From positions 2,356,001 to 2,420,000 of the forward strand of contig NZ_JAKVME010000001.1 of the NCBI RefSeq assembly GCF_022483985.1: a stretch of 64,000 nucleotides of DNA. The letters are read 5' to 3'. This DNA is from Acetobacter sp. Its GTDB lineage: Bacteria; Pseudomonadota; Alphaproteobacteria; Acetobacterales; Acetobacteraceae. The position numbers and the translations under genes were made by a program. Position 1 is the first letter of the stretch; every line of letters starts with the position of its first letter. The notes under the pieces are model-generated. The model saw nothing but the letters and a program-made list of their open reading frames with translations, did not search any database and was not told the DNA's origin. Positions 38,663 through 47,323 of this stretch are shown piece after piece.

Positions 38663-38693
38663 AGATTTGTGACCCACACAGGATCACAAATCT
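38663..38693. terminator. Hairpin after the YiaA/B gene
   Basis: AGATTTGTGA at 38663-38672 pairs perfectly with TCACAAATCT at 38684-38693 (ten pairs, 11-base loop), about 45 bases after the stop of the small membrane protein. The tail TCATCATT is weak for a plus-strand terminator, so it is a candidate. Confidence 0.5.
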
Positions 38694-38841
38694 TCATCAT
38701 TCCTCACGGTGCAAGACTGATTATCTCAATCAGAAACATCCAGGCGACGACAGCTTGATCGAAATAAAGCCGCTTTGACGAAGATACGCGGCATCGGCCG
38801 ATCAGCAGGACAAACCACCGCCTATTTCATGCAGACAATAT

Positions 38842-40143
38842 CTAAAGGGCAGAGGCAGCGACTGCTGAATCAGCATGCTTGCGTCCGATACGGGTCGCCA
38901 TGATCGCCGCCAGAATGCCGGAGACACCCGCCAGAACAAGCATATCACGATAACTTCCCTCCACCTGACGCAGTACGCCAGCAAGAAAGGTCGCGAACGC
39001 AGCGCCAATCTGGTGTCCAAACAGAATCCAGCCAAAGACGACTGGCGCTGAACGCTCGCCAAAGGCGGCATTTGCCAGCCTCAGTGTCGGAGGCAATGTG
39101 GCGATCCAGTCCAGACCGTAGAAGGCTCCGAACACCATCATGCTTGTCGTTGAAAAATCACAGAATGGCAGGGCAATCAAAGAAAGTCCGCGAAGCCCGT
39201 AATAGCTGAACAGGAGCCACCGGGCATCGTACCGATCCGTCAGCCAGCCGGAGAAAGTCGTGCCGAACAGATCGAAGAGCCCCATCAGGGCGAGATAACC
39301 GGCAGCAGGCACCTCCCCGATGCCATGATCGGCACAGATGGCGATGAAATGCGTCCCGATCAGTCCATTGGTCGTAAAGCCGCACACGAAAAAGGTGAAG
39401 ACCATGAGCCAGAAATCACGACGATGGACAGCATTGGCAAGCGCTTCCAAAGCCACGCGCACCGGATTGCTGGTGGGTCGGGCTGGAGGCACATAATCAT
39501 GGGGCGCTCCATGCGGCACGAGATCACAATCGGCGGGATGTTCGGGCATGAAGAAAGCAACGATCGGCACCATCACCAGACTGGCGATCGCCACAACCAG
39601 CACCGGTCCACGCCAGCCTTCATGCTGCGCCAGTGACGCCAGCGCAGGCAGGAACAGCAGTGAACCCGTGGCCGTGCTGGCGGCGAGTAGCCCCATCACT
39701 GTGCCCCGGCGCGTCACGAACCAGCGGTTCACGACGGTCGCTCCGAACACCATGGCGACAGCCCCCGTGCCCAGTCCTGTCAGAAGGCCCCATGTCACGA
39801 GGAACTGCCAGGGCCGGGTCATACCCAATGACAGGAGCGTGGCGCTCCCGATCAGGAGAAATGCGCCAATCAGGGTGCGACGAATCCCGATCGCCTGCAT
39901 GAGCGCGGCTGAAAAAGGCCCCACAAACCCATAAAGGAAAATCCCCATACCGGCTGCCAGAGAGATGCCTGAGCGGCTCCAGCCCATCGTATTTTGCAGC
40001 GGAATCATAAGGACACCGGGGGTTGCGCGGACGCCCGCCGACACCAGAAGCGATATGAACGTCAGCGCCACGACAAGGATGAAATAGTGGGGTCGCTGGA
40101 CGCCCTTGTTGCCGGGTATGTTACTGGGCGTGGACGTATTCAT
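38842..40143 (-). CDS. MFS transporter (monocarboxylate/OFA-like)
   Basis: A 433-residue 12-helix major facilitator, with FSAALMQAIGIRRTLIGAFLLIGS in helices 2-3 and TDRYDARWLLFSYYGLRGLSL after the central loop. VRATPGVLMIPLQNTMGWSRSGIS at the start is typical of the monocarboxylate-porter and oxalate/formate-antiporter branches. The substrate is not known. It is divergent from a TetR gene, and a palindrome ends three bases before its start codon. Confidence 0.87.
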   Translation of the reverse strand: MNTSTPSNIPGNKGVQRPHYFILVVALTFISLLVSAGVRATPGVLMIPLQNTMGWSRSGISLAAGMGIFLYGFVGPFSAALMQAIGIRRTLIGAFLLIGSATLLSLGMTRPWQFLVTWGLLTGLGTGAVAMVFGATVVNRWFVTRRGTVMGLLAASTATGSLLFLPALASLAQHEGWRGPVLVVAIASLVMVPIVAFFMPEHPADCDLVPHGAPHDYVPPARPTSNPVRVALEALANAVHRRDFWLMVFTFFVCGFTTNGLIGTHFIAICADHGIGEVPAAGYLALMGLFDLFGTTFSGWLTDRYDARWLLFSYYGLRGLSLIALPFCDFSTTSMMVFGAFYGLDWIATLPPTLRLANAAFGERSAPVVFGWILFGHQIGAAFATFLAGVLRQVEGSYRDMLVLAGVSGILAAIMATRIGRKHADSAVAASAL

Positions 40144-40146
40144 GTT

Positions 40147-40160
40147 ACTGACCGGTAAGT
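40147..40160. promoter_or_regulatory. TetR-type operator
   Basis: ACTGACCGGTAAGT is a near-perfect palindrome (ACTkACCGGTmAGT) of the form bound by many TetR repressors. It starts three bases upstream of the MFS start codon and about 58 bases before the TetR start. Binding would block MFS expression and probably self-regulate TetR. Confidence 0.6.
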
Positions 40161-40217
40161 TATTTCTTGGCCAGCTATAAGGACCGGGCTATAAGAGGGT
40201 CAAGAGGAAACTGCCTG

Positions 40218-40856
40218 ATGATATCGCACTCCCGAAAAGGCCCCCGTCCGAAAGCAGCGGACAAGATCCGCGATGCGGCGCAGGAACTGTTCTATGCACA
40301 GGGAATCCGCACGGTCGGTGTGGACGAGATCGTGCAGAAAGCCGGGGTGACCAAACCCTCTCTGTATCGTCTGTTTGACTCCAAGGACGGTCTGGCAGCC
40401 ACCTATCTCGCGGATTATCAGCAATGTTTCTGGGACCGGATCGCCGAGGTCTGCGTGATTCATCCCGATGACAGCCGCGCCCAGCTTCTGGCGTATTTTG
40501 ATGGCCTGTCCGAGCGCGCATCCCATCCGGACTATCGTGGATGTGGAGTTTCAAACGCGATAGCGGAATTTCCCGACCAGAATCACCCGGTCCGTCAGGC
40601 AGCAGCAGCCCTGAAACAGGAAGTTCGTGAATGGATGGTCAGGAAAGCGGACGTCATCGGTGCGCGCAACCCCGCGCTCCTCGCAGACGGGCTGATTTTG
40701 TTGATGGAGGGAGCCTATGCCTGCGGGCAGTCATTTCCATCGCCGGGACCGGCAGCGGCTGTGGGTCAGATGGCACGCCTGTTGATTGAACAGCACTGTG
40801 CGCCCGCAGCATCGCTCCCTCCGACATCGACCTCTTTGACCGGCAACAGGGTCTGA
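40218..40856 (+). CDS. TetR-family transcriptional regulator
   Basis: A 212-residue TetR repressor. The helix-turn-helix is at about residues 15-55 (RDAAQELFYAQGIRTVGVDEIVQKAGVTKPSLYRLFDSKDGL). The start at 40218 has an AGAGGAAA site; an upstream in-frame codon at 40167 falls near the operator. The C-terminal domain is helical with RGCGVSNAIAEFP, common in this subgroup. It is divergent from the MFS transporter and upstream of the PhzF-like gene, so it probably represses the transporter in response to a small molecule. Confidence 0.9.
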   Translation: MISHSRKGPRPKAADKIRDAAQELFYAQGIRTVGVDEIVQKAGVTKPSLYRLFDSKDGLAATYLADYQQCFWDRIAEVCVIHPDDSRAQLLAYFDGLSERASHPDYRGCGVSNAIAEFPDQNHPVRQAAAALKQEVREWMVRKADVIGARNPALLADGLILLMEGAYACGQSFPSPGPAAAVGQMARLLIEQHCAPAASLPPTSTSLTGNRV

Positions 40857-40905
40857 AACAGAGAAATGAGTTTGTATATTCCGTCCCATTTCCGGCAGGA
40901 CATCC

Positions 40906-41751
40906 ATGATGACGACGCTTGAATTCCAGCAGGTCGACGTATTTTCCACCACGCCTTTCAAAGGCAATCCGGTCGCCGTTGTCCTTGCAGCAGACAGTCT
41001 GACGACCGAGCAGATGGCAGCTTTTGCCAGTTGGACCAACCTGAGCGAAACAACGTTCCTGCTCAGGCCGACCTCACCGGAAGCCGACTACCGGGTCCGT
41101 ATCTTCACCCCTCAGACAGAGTTGCCCTTTGCCGGCCATCCCACGCTGGGAAGCTGTCACGCATGGCTGACATCCGGTGGTCGCCCCCGCAACGAAACAA
41201 TCGTACAGGAATGCGATATTGGTCTTGTGCCCATTCGTTCCGAAGGCGAACGTCTGGCCTTTGTTGCGCCTGAACTTCGTCGATCCGGTCCGATCGACGA
41301 AGCTCTTCTCAGCCGTGTCGCACATGGACTGAAGATTTCACCTTCTTCCATTCAGGCGTCCGCGTGGACGGATAATGGTCCCGGCTGGCTCTCCGTCCTG
41401 CTCGGCTCCCGGGAGGAAGTTCTGGCGCTTGAACCGGATTACGCGAGTCTGGCAGGGCTGAGTATCGGCGTGATCGGTCCCTGGAATCCAGCCACCGACG
41501 GAACGGAAGCACAATTTGAAGTGCGGGCTTTCGTCATGAGCGCCGGTGTCAACGAAGACCCTGTTACGGGCAGTCTGAATGCCGGTCTGGCGCAGTGGCT
41601 GATTGGAGAAGGACGGGCGCCCCAGCATTATATCGCCAGTCAGGGCGCCCGACTGGACCGGAGTGGCCGCGTGTATATTGATCTTGAGGAAGACAAAATC
41701 TGGATCGGGGGCGCGACCATCACAAGAATTACCGGGACGCTTCAGGTTTGA
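40906..41751 (+). CDS. PhzF-family isomerase/epimerase-like protein
   Basis: A 281-residue protein of the PhzF/DapF superfamily. Seen: VDVFSTTPFKGNPVAVVL with the conserved N-P-V, TNLSETTFLL with the catalytic Glu, and FTPQTELPFAGHPTLGS near residue 70. RAFVMSAGVNEDPVTGSLNAGL is the second-half motif. The family includes isomerases of unclear substrate, and a phenazine role is not implied as no phz genes are near. The ATG has CAGGACATCC before it. It is 49 bases after TetR on the same strand. Confidence 0.88.
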   Translation: MMTTLEFQQVDVFSTTPFKGNPVAVVLAADSLTTEQMAAFASWTNLSETTFLLRPTSPEADYRVRIFTPQTELPFAGHPTLGSCHAWLTSGGRPRNETIVQECDIGLVPIRSEGERLAFVAPELRRSGPIDEALLSRVAHGLKISPSSIQASAWTDNGPGWLSVLLGSREEVLALEPDYASLAGLSIGVIGPWNPATDGTEAQFEVRAFVMSAGVNEDPVTGSLNAGLAQWLIGEGRAPQHYIASQGARLDRSGRVYIDLEEDKIWIGGATITRITGTLQV

Positions 41752-42004
41752 AATCCATCCGTCTGGCAACAGACGTCCGCAGTCCTTGGGAATTCAGAAA
41801 AAATTTAGTAAAATTGAGAAATAATCAAAATACACTCTTCTGCTTATGGCGCTTAAGATGACGATCTTTCAGGAGGCTCAAGGCGTCCATCAATTTCTGG
41901 CCTTTTTTAAAAGCCGGACATGAGATGAGCATCCGGAAATCGACTCTACCAAACCACTCCGTTATACGAACACAACTCTTCAACACAGCTTCAAGGAATA
42001 GTCT

Positions 42005-42430
42005 GTGCAGTGCGAATGGCGTCGATCTTACGACAGGCTGGTCCCCATGCTGATCAAGGAGCATTTCGGTAATCCCGGTGGTCTGACGCGCCAGTTTCCT
42101 TACATGAAAGCGACATTTCCATGGAAGGATGAGGACTTCATCCTCACTGCGGAGGCGCTCGCCAATCCGAACAACACATATCACGGTCTTGAACGACTTG
42201 CCGAGGAGTATCATCGCGCCGGATCGTGGCAACTCGCGGGAGAGTGCTGGCTGATTGCGGCAGGCTGGCGACGCAGCATGATGGACGCCAACAACGAACG
42301 TCATGTGGAAGCCTTGCAGTTTGCTCTCCGCCACGTCGAATATAACAGAGCGCTGGACGAGTGGAAAAAGAAGAAGCTCAGCAGAAACGCCATGCCCTAT
42401 CCCGAGCTGTTCGGACTTTCCGACGACTGA
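42005..42430 (+). CDS. Small protein with ANR-like segment
   Basis: A 141-residue protein starting at GTG 42005, with AAGGA eight bases upstream. The C-terminal 75 residues (LEEYHRAGSWQLAGECWLIAAGWRRS, then NNERHVEALQFALRH) resemble the short helical ANR-family regulators, which have a conserved Y-x3-G-x-Y/W-x2-A and N-x3-A pattern. The N-terminal part is unfamiliar. A frame on the opposite strand overlaps this whole region, but its composition looks less like a protein. I rate the gene as probable and the family call as tentative. Confidence 0.5.
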   Translation: MQCEWRRSYDRLVPMLIKEHFGNPGGLTRQFPYMKATFPWKDEDFILTAEALANPNNTYHGLERLAEEYHRAGSWQLAGECWLIAAGWRRSMMDANNERHVEALQFALRHVEYNRALDEWKKKKLSRNAMPYPELFGLSDD

Positions 42431-42501
42431 ACCCTGAAGCTCCATCCAGAAACTCTCCAAAACCCTTTTCACCACCGCCTCATAAAAACATCCCATAAAA
42501 A

Positions 42502-42525
42502 AAGAGAGGCGCAATGGCCTCTCTT
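42502..42525 (-). terminator. Intrinsic terminator of glyA
   Basis: On the minus strand AAGAGAGGC and GCCTCTCTT form a nine-pair stem with the loop CATTGC, followed by a run of six or seven T residues. It starts about 30 bases after the glyA stop. This is the clearest intrinsic terminator in the window. Confidence 0.9.
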
Positions 42526-42555
42526 CTTCCGCAAACCCTACAGGCGGAAACCAGA

Positions 42556-43845
42556 TCACCTTGTATAGATTGGGAACTTTTTGCAGAGCGCCTTGACGCG
42601 TTCGTGGACGGCGTTCTCGACGGCGGCGTCTCCCTCACCACCGGACGCGGCCAGCGCGGTCAGAACCTCGTCGATCATCTCGCCAACTTCGCGGAACTCC
42701 GCCTCGCGGAAGCCGCGCGCCGTCGCCGCCGGGCTGCCCAGACGGATGCCGGACGTGATCGCAGGCTTCTCCGGGTCAAACGGTACGGCGTTCTTGTTCG
42801 CCGTGATGCCCGCGCGCTCCAGAGCCTTCTCCGCGATCTTGCCCGTCACCTTCTTCGGACGCAGATCGACCAGCAGCAGATGGCTGTCCGTGCCGCCGGT
42901 CACGAGGTCGAAACCACGCGCCACCAGCGTCTCGCCCAGCGCCTTCGCGTTGGCGGCGACGGCTTTCTGATACTCTGCGAATTCCGGCTTCAGCGCCTCG
43001 CCGAACGCGACGGCCTTGGCGGCGATCACATGCATCAGCGGGCCGCCCTGCAGGCCGGGGAACACGGCGGAGTTGATCTTCTTGGCCAGCGCCTCGTCGT
43101 TCGTCAGGATCAGGCCACCGCGAGGACCACGCAAGGTCTTGTGCGTCGTGGTCGTGACGATGTCGGCATGCGGGATCGGGCTCGGATAGAGACCGGCCGC
43201 CACCAGACCGGCGAAGTGCGCCATATCGACCATCAGGAAAGCGCCGACCTCGTCAGCGATCCTGCGGAAGCGGGCGAAGTCGATGATGCGCGGATAGGCG
43301 GAGCTGCCGGCGACGATCAGCTTTGGCTTATGCTCGCGGGCGAGGGATTCCATCTCTTTGTAGTCGAGATGACCGTCCTGCTGGCGCACGCCATACTGCA
43401 CGGCGTTGAACCACTTGCCGGAATAGTTCGGGGCCGCGCCGTGCGTGAGATGGCCACCGGCGGCGAGGCTCATGCCCAGCACGGTGTCGCCCGGCGCGAC
43501 AACGGCCATGAACGCCGCCTGATTGGCGTTGGCGCCCGAGTGTGGCTGCACGTTGGCGAAGCCCGCGCCGAACATCTGTTTCGAGCGTTCGATGGCCAGA
43601 GTCTCGACCTTGTCGACCTCGGAGCAGCCGCCATAATAGCGACGGCCCGGATAGCCCTCGGCGTATTTGTTGGTCAGAACGCTGCCCTGAGCCTGTAGCA
43701 CAGCCTCCGACACCATGTTCTCCGATGCAATCAGCTCGATCCCGTCACGCTGACGCTCGAACTCGCTCGCAATCGCTGACGCAACCTCAGCGTCAACAGA
43801 TGCCAGCGAAGATTGGAAAAAGCGATGCAGATCCGTCTCGCTCAT
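42556..43845 (-). CDS. glyA: Serine hydroxymethyltransferase
   Basis: GlyA interconverts serine and glycine and loads one-carbon units on tetrahydrofolate. The 429-residue PLP enzyme begins [18 protein letters not shown]; the ATG at 43845 follows AGGGAG, while the frame extends upstream without conservation. Seen: [31 protein letters not shown], and the PLP lysine in [15 protein letters not shown]. Length is normal. It is divergent from the amino acid permease and ends in a strong terminator. Confidence 0.97.
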   Translation of the reverse strand: MSETDLHRFFQSSLASVDAEVASAIASEFERQRDGIELIASENMVSEAVLQAQGSVLTNKYAEGYPGRRYYGGCSEVDKVETLAIERSKQMFGAGFANVQPHSGANANQAAFMAVVAPGDTVLGMSLAAGGHLTHGAAPNYSGKWFNAVQYGVRQQDGHLDYKEMESLAREHKPKLIVAGSSAYPRIIDFARFRRIADEVGAFLMVDMAHFAGLVAAGLYPSPIPHADIVTTTTHKTLRGPRGGLILTNDEALAKKINSAVFPGLQGGPLMHVIAAKAVAFGEALKPEFAEYQKAVAANAKALGETLVARGFDLVTGGTDSHLLLVDLRPKKVTGKIAEKALERAGITANKNAVPFDPEKPAITSGIRLGSPAATARGFREAEFREVGEMIDEVLTALAASGGEGDAAVENAVHERVKALCKKFPIYTR

Positions 43846-44016
43846 CTTGAAACTCCCTGTCCCAGAGCCACTCATCACAAAGCAGGCCGCGCCGGAACCG
43901 GACACCCAACCCGAAACGTACCTTGCTGTTGGCGCGGTTGTAGCCTTTTCATGGACGGAAAACCACACCTCGCGCATAGATGCTCTGCGTAGAGAGTTTC
44001 AAGGACAGCCTTACCC

Positions 44017-45474
44017 ATGCCTCAACCGCCCCGGCCCAGCGCATCTTCCCTGTTCCGCCGCAAATCCATCACTGCCACTCCTGAGAATAGCGGCCTCAAA
44101 CGTGTGCTGGGTCCGGCCACTCTTGTCGCTCTCGGCGTGGGCGCCACCATCGGCGCGGGACTGTTTTCGCTGACGGGCATTGCGGCTGGCGACAATGCGG
44201 GACCAGCCGTAACGCTGTCCTACATCATCGCCGCCATCGCCTGCGGGTTTGCCGGTCTCTGCTACAGTGAACTGGCGGGCATGATCCCGGTGGCCGGAAG
44301 CGCCTACTCCTACGCCTATGTGACGATGGGCGAACTGGTCGCGTGGATCATCGGCTGGGATCTGGTTCTGGAATATGCCGTCGGGGCCGCGACCGTCTCG
44401 GTCAGTTGGTCGGGCTATGTGACTTCGCTCCTCGCCGGATGGGGAATCCGTCTTCCGGCGCGACTGACCGCCTCGCCGTTTCAGACCGTTCATCTGGCGG
44501 ATGGCGCCACCGCCAGCGGCATCGCCAACATACCCGCGGCCTTCATCATCATTCTCGTCTCCCTGCTGCTGATCCGGGGCACCTCCGCCTCGGCGAGATT
44601 CAATGCGGTCATCGTCGTCCTCAAACTCTCGGTCATCGCCGCCTTCATCGGCTTCGGCATCCCGTGGATCGACACGGCCAACTATCACCCGTTCATTCCG
44701 CCCAACGAGGGAACGTTCGGTCATTTCGGCATGTCAGGCGTCATGCGGGCGGCAGGCACCATTTTCTTCGCCTATATCGGCTTCGATGCGCTTTCGACGG
44801 CGGCGCAGGAGACCAGAAACCCCAAGCGTGACATTCCCATCGGCATTCTCGGCAGTCTGGCCATCTGTGCTCTGGCTTATGTCAGTTTTTCCTTTGTGCT
44901 GACCGGAATCGTGAACTACGCCGATATGGCCGGAGATCCCGCGCCTGTCGCCACGGCCATCGACCGGACGCACATCGCGTGGCTCCAGCTCGCCATCAAA
45001 TTCGGCATTATCTGTGGCTTCACTTCCGTACTTCTGATGCTGCTGCTCGGACAGAGCCGCGTGTTTTTCGCGATGTCCCGTGACGGTCTCCTGCCCGCCC
45101 TGTTCAGCCGGACCCATGCCCGCTTTCACACACCATGGCTGTCCAACCTGTTCTTCATGGTGCTGACGGGACTGCTGGCCGCCTTTCTGCCCATCGCCGA
45201 ACTGGGCCATATGACATCCATAGGCACGCTGCTCGCCTTCATCATCGTCTGTGTCGGCGTGCTGATGCTCCGACGGCAGGCACCGGACATCGAGCGCAAG
45301 TTCCGCGTGCCGGGCGGTCCGGTCATTCCTCTGGCCGGTGTCCTGTCCTGCCTGGCCGTTATGGTATCTCTGGATGGCCTGACCTGGCTCCGCCTCTTCA
45401 TCTGGCTCGGCATCGGGCTGGGCGTCTATTTTCTTTACGGACGCCGGAAAAGCAGACTGGCAGGAACGGACTGA
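44017..45474 (+). CDS. Amino acid permease (APC superfamily, CAT-like)
   Basis: A 485-residue permease with about 12-14 transmembrane helices. LGVGATIGAGLFSLTGIAAGD in helix 1 and FAYIGFDALSTAAQETRNPKRDIPIGI in helix 6 mark the cationic amino acid transporter-like branch of the APC superfamily. The substrate is probably an amino acid, not resolved further. The ATG follows AAGGACAGCC. It is divergent from glyA, with 170 bases between. Confidence 0.9.
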   Translation: MPQPPRPSASSLFRRKSITATPENSGLKRVLGPATLVALGVGATIGAGLFSLTGIAAGDNAGPAVTLSYIIAAIACGFAGLCYSELAGMIPVAGSAYSYAYVTMGELVAWIIGWDLVLEYAVGAATVSVSWSGYVTSLLAGWGIRLPARLTASPFQTVHLADGATASGIANIPAAFIIILVSLLLIRGTSASARFNAVIVVLKLSVIAAFIGFGIPWIDTANYHPFIPPNEGTFGHFGMSGVMRAAGTIFFAYIGFDALSTAAQETRNPKRDIPIGILGSLAICALAYVSFSFVLTGIVNYADMAGDPAPVATAIDRTHIAWLQLAIKFGIICGFTSVLLMLLLGQSRVFFAMSRDGLLPALFSRTHARFHTPWLSNLFFMVLTGLLAAFLPIAELGHMTSIGTLLAFIIVCVGVLMLRRQAPDIERKFRVPGGPVIPLAGVLSCLAVMVSLDGLTWLRLFIWLGIGLGVYFLYGRRKSRLAGTD

Positions 45475-45777
45475 TACTTCTCATACAGTCTACAGGACAA
45501 ATCATGATCCGGTATTGAAACGTTCATACTTTGAAAAGGTAGATCCCGGACACCTTTCTTACCGGGACGTTTCCATTTTTGAGTGAGAAAGACTGCCATT
45601 ACAGACTGTATTTCCGGAGAAACTATATTACCGACAGGTAAACATCCTGCGGCCATCCCATAAAAACTCCAGCCGCCCTGAAACTATGCTGGAATTTTCC
45701 TGCGTCGGCGGGATATACACCAGCATCAGGCCGCGCCAGACCAAGACGCGGCTCCCATAAAAACATCGGTTGATCCC
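45475..45777. other. Intergenic region with nested hairpin
   Basis: 303 bases between the permease and the CNNM/CBS gene, both plus strand. The first part holds the inverted-repeat structure at 45517-45580; the remainder is AT-rich upstream and GC-rich near the next gene. I see no coding sequence and no definite promoter. Confidence 0.4.
45517..45580 (+). terminator. Nested hairpin terminator after the permease
   Basis: GAAACGT (45517-45523) pairs with ACGTTTC (45567-45573), and inside it TCCCGG (45544-45549) pairs with CCGGGA (45562-45567); the two stems share one base, so they compete. CATTTTTG follows. An alternative stem AAAGGT/ACCTTT also exists. It probably ends the permease transcript. 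Confidence 0.55.
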
Positions 45778-47094
45778 GTGCTGCTTCTCCTGATGGGCGT
45801 CCTTGCGGTCGTCCTGCTGATTGCCATCAATATCCTCATTTCTCTCTCGGAAATTTCGTTCGCCGCCGCGCGCGATGTCAGACTGCGATCCCGCGCCGAA
45901 GCAGGAGACGAACGGGCGACAGCCTTCCTCGCCATGCGCCGCAACAGCGGCCAGGTGATGACGGTGCTTCAGATTCTTCTGAACGCCGTGGGTATCCTCG
46001 GCGGTATCGTCAGTTCCGACATGCTCACCCCGCCGCTGTCAGACATTTTCCGGAAATGGGGTCTGAACAGCGCCTCCGCCGACAGTCTTGGCGCGACAGT
46101 CAGCTTCATCTTCATCACCGGCACGTTCGTCGTTTTCGCCGACCTTCTTCCCAAGCGCATCGCCATGAACGCGCCAGATCGGATCGGGCTCGCCATCGGA
46201 TGGTTCCCCTCCACGGCGCTGCATCTGCTCTATCCGTTTGTCTGGGTCTTCTCAAAAATCTCCGATGCGCTCCTCCGCGCCCTGAAAATACCGGCGGCCT
46301 CCGCTGTCGAACCGGTCACACCGGAAGACCTGCGCGCCATTCTCGCGGCGGGCACCGCTTCCGGCGTGCTGCTGGAACAGGAACATCTGATGATCCAGAA
46401 CGTGCTGGGTCTTCAGGACCGCGCCGTCAGTTCAGCCATGACGCCGCGTGACGAAATCGTCTTTCTCGACGTGCAGGAAACCCCGGACACGCTGCGCAAC
46501 AAGGTCCGTCAGGATTCCTATTCACGCTATCCGCTCTGCAATGGCGGCCTTGACCACGTCATCGGCTCGGTGCGGATCGAGGATATTTTTGTCGCCTCCG
46601 CCGACGAAAAAGGCGCTCTTCCTCTTGGCCGCCTGCGTCGTGATGTTCTGTCCGTCCCGGAAACGCTCAATCTGTGGGATACGCTAGCCCAGTTCGACGC
46701 CCACGGCGCAGGTTTTGCCCTCGTGATCAGTGAATACGGGCTTGTCGTCGGGCTGATCACCTTCAAGGATATCATGGGCGCGCTGATGGACGGACTTGCC
46801 ACACCGTTCGAGGAGCAGCTTATCGTTCAGCGTGATGAGAATTCATGGCTGATCGACGGCGCTGCCCCGATCGGCGACGTCATCCGCGAACTTGGCGTCG
46901 CCGACCTGCCCGACAGCAATTCCTTCGACACGATTGCAGGCTTTGTCATGCATCGCCTGCGCCGCATGGCCCGCAAGGCGGATCATACGGACTCTTCCGG
47001 CTTCCGCTTTGAGGTGGTCGATGTCGAGGGATTCCGCATCAACCAGTTGCTGATCACGCGTCGAAGCAAAGCGGACGACTCCGAGGCGACCTGA
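45778..47094 (+). CDS. CNNM-transporter/CBS hemolysin-like protein (HlyC/CorC family)
   Basis: A 438-residue protein of the HlyC/CorC/UPF0053 family. An N-terminal DUF21 membrane domain (about residues 1-195) begins MLLLLMGVLAVVLLIAINILISLSEISFA, a pair of CBS domains follows (about 200-340), with SAMTPRDEIVFLD and RYPLCNGGLDHVIGSVRIEDIF, then a CorC_HlyC domain at the end. The start codon is GTG, with no strong ribosome site, so an ATG at 45793 is possible. These proteins act in magnesium or cobalt resistance and export. The hemolysin name is historical. Confidence 0.88.
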   Translation: MLLLLMGVLAVVLLIAINILISLSEISFAAARDVRLRSRAEAGDERATAFLAMRRNSGQVMTVLQILLNAVGILGGIVSSDMLTPPLSDIFRKWGLNSASADSLGATVSFIFITGTFVVFADLLPKRIAMNAPDRIGLAIGWFPSTALHLLYPFVWVFSKISDALLRALKIPAASAVEPVTPEDLRAILAAGTASGVLLEQEHLMIQNVLGLQDRAVSSAMTPRDEIVFLDVQETPDTLRNKVRQDSYSRYPLCNGGLDHVIGSVRIEDIFVASADEKGALPLGRLRRDVLSVPETLNLWDTLAQFDAHGAGFALVISEYGLVVGLITFKDIMGALMDGLATPFEEQLIVQRDENSWLIDGAAPIGDVIRELGVADLPDSNSFDTIAGFVMHRLRRMARKADHTDSSGFRFEVVDVEGFRINQLLITRRSKADDSEAT

Positions 47095-47205
47095 GCGCGA
47101 GAACTCCCAGGTTTGCCCCGGTTTCCGTCACGACGGGCTGGTCAGGATGTCCATCCCGGTGAGGTTTGCGGAGCACCGCCCCGACCCCGCCAAAGGCCCT
47201 CAAGG

Positions 47206-47241
47206 AATCTGCGGTCCCTTGCGGGTGCGGACAGAACCCAC
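47206..47241. repeat. Short dispersed intergenic repeat (copy A)
   Basis: AATCTGCGGTCCCT followed by a similar CGGGTGCGG-CAGA tail is shared with 62736-62772, at roughly 28 of 36 positions by eye. Both copies lie between convergent genes (here the CNNM/CBS gene and mutL). It is probably a degenerate repeat element. Confidence 0.45.
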
Positions 47242-47323
47242 ATCTCACAGGGCCGTTGGTAAACGCGTTGTCTATCGGGCGTCGCCATCAATTTGCATGT
47301 ATCCATCCAGACTGGATCAGGCT

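Noticed and set aside
41825..42559. 244-codon frame on the minus strand opposite the ANR-like gene
   Set aside because: It covers the glyA terminator and overlaps the end of glyA; its composition is unlike a protein, and it has no domain or ribosome site. The plus-strand frame at 42005 is the better candidate.
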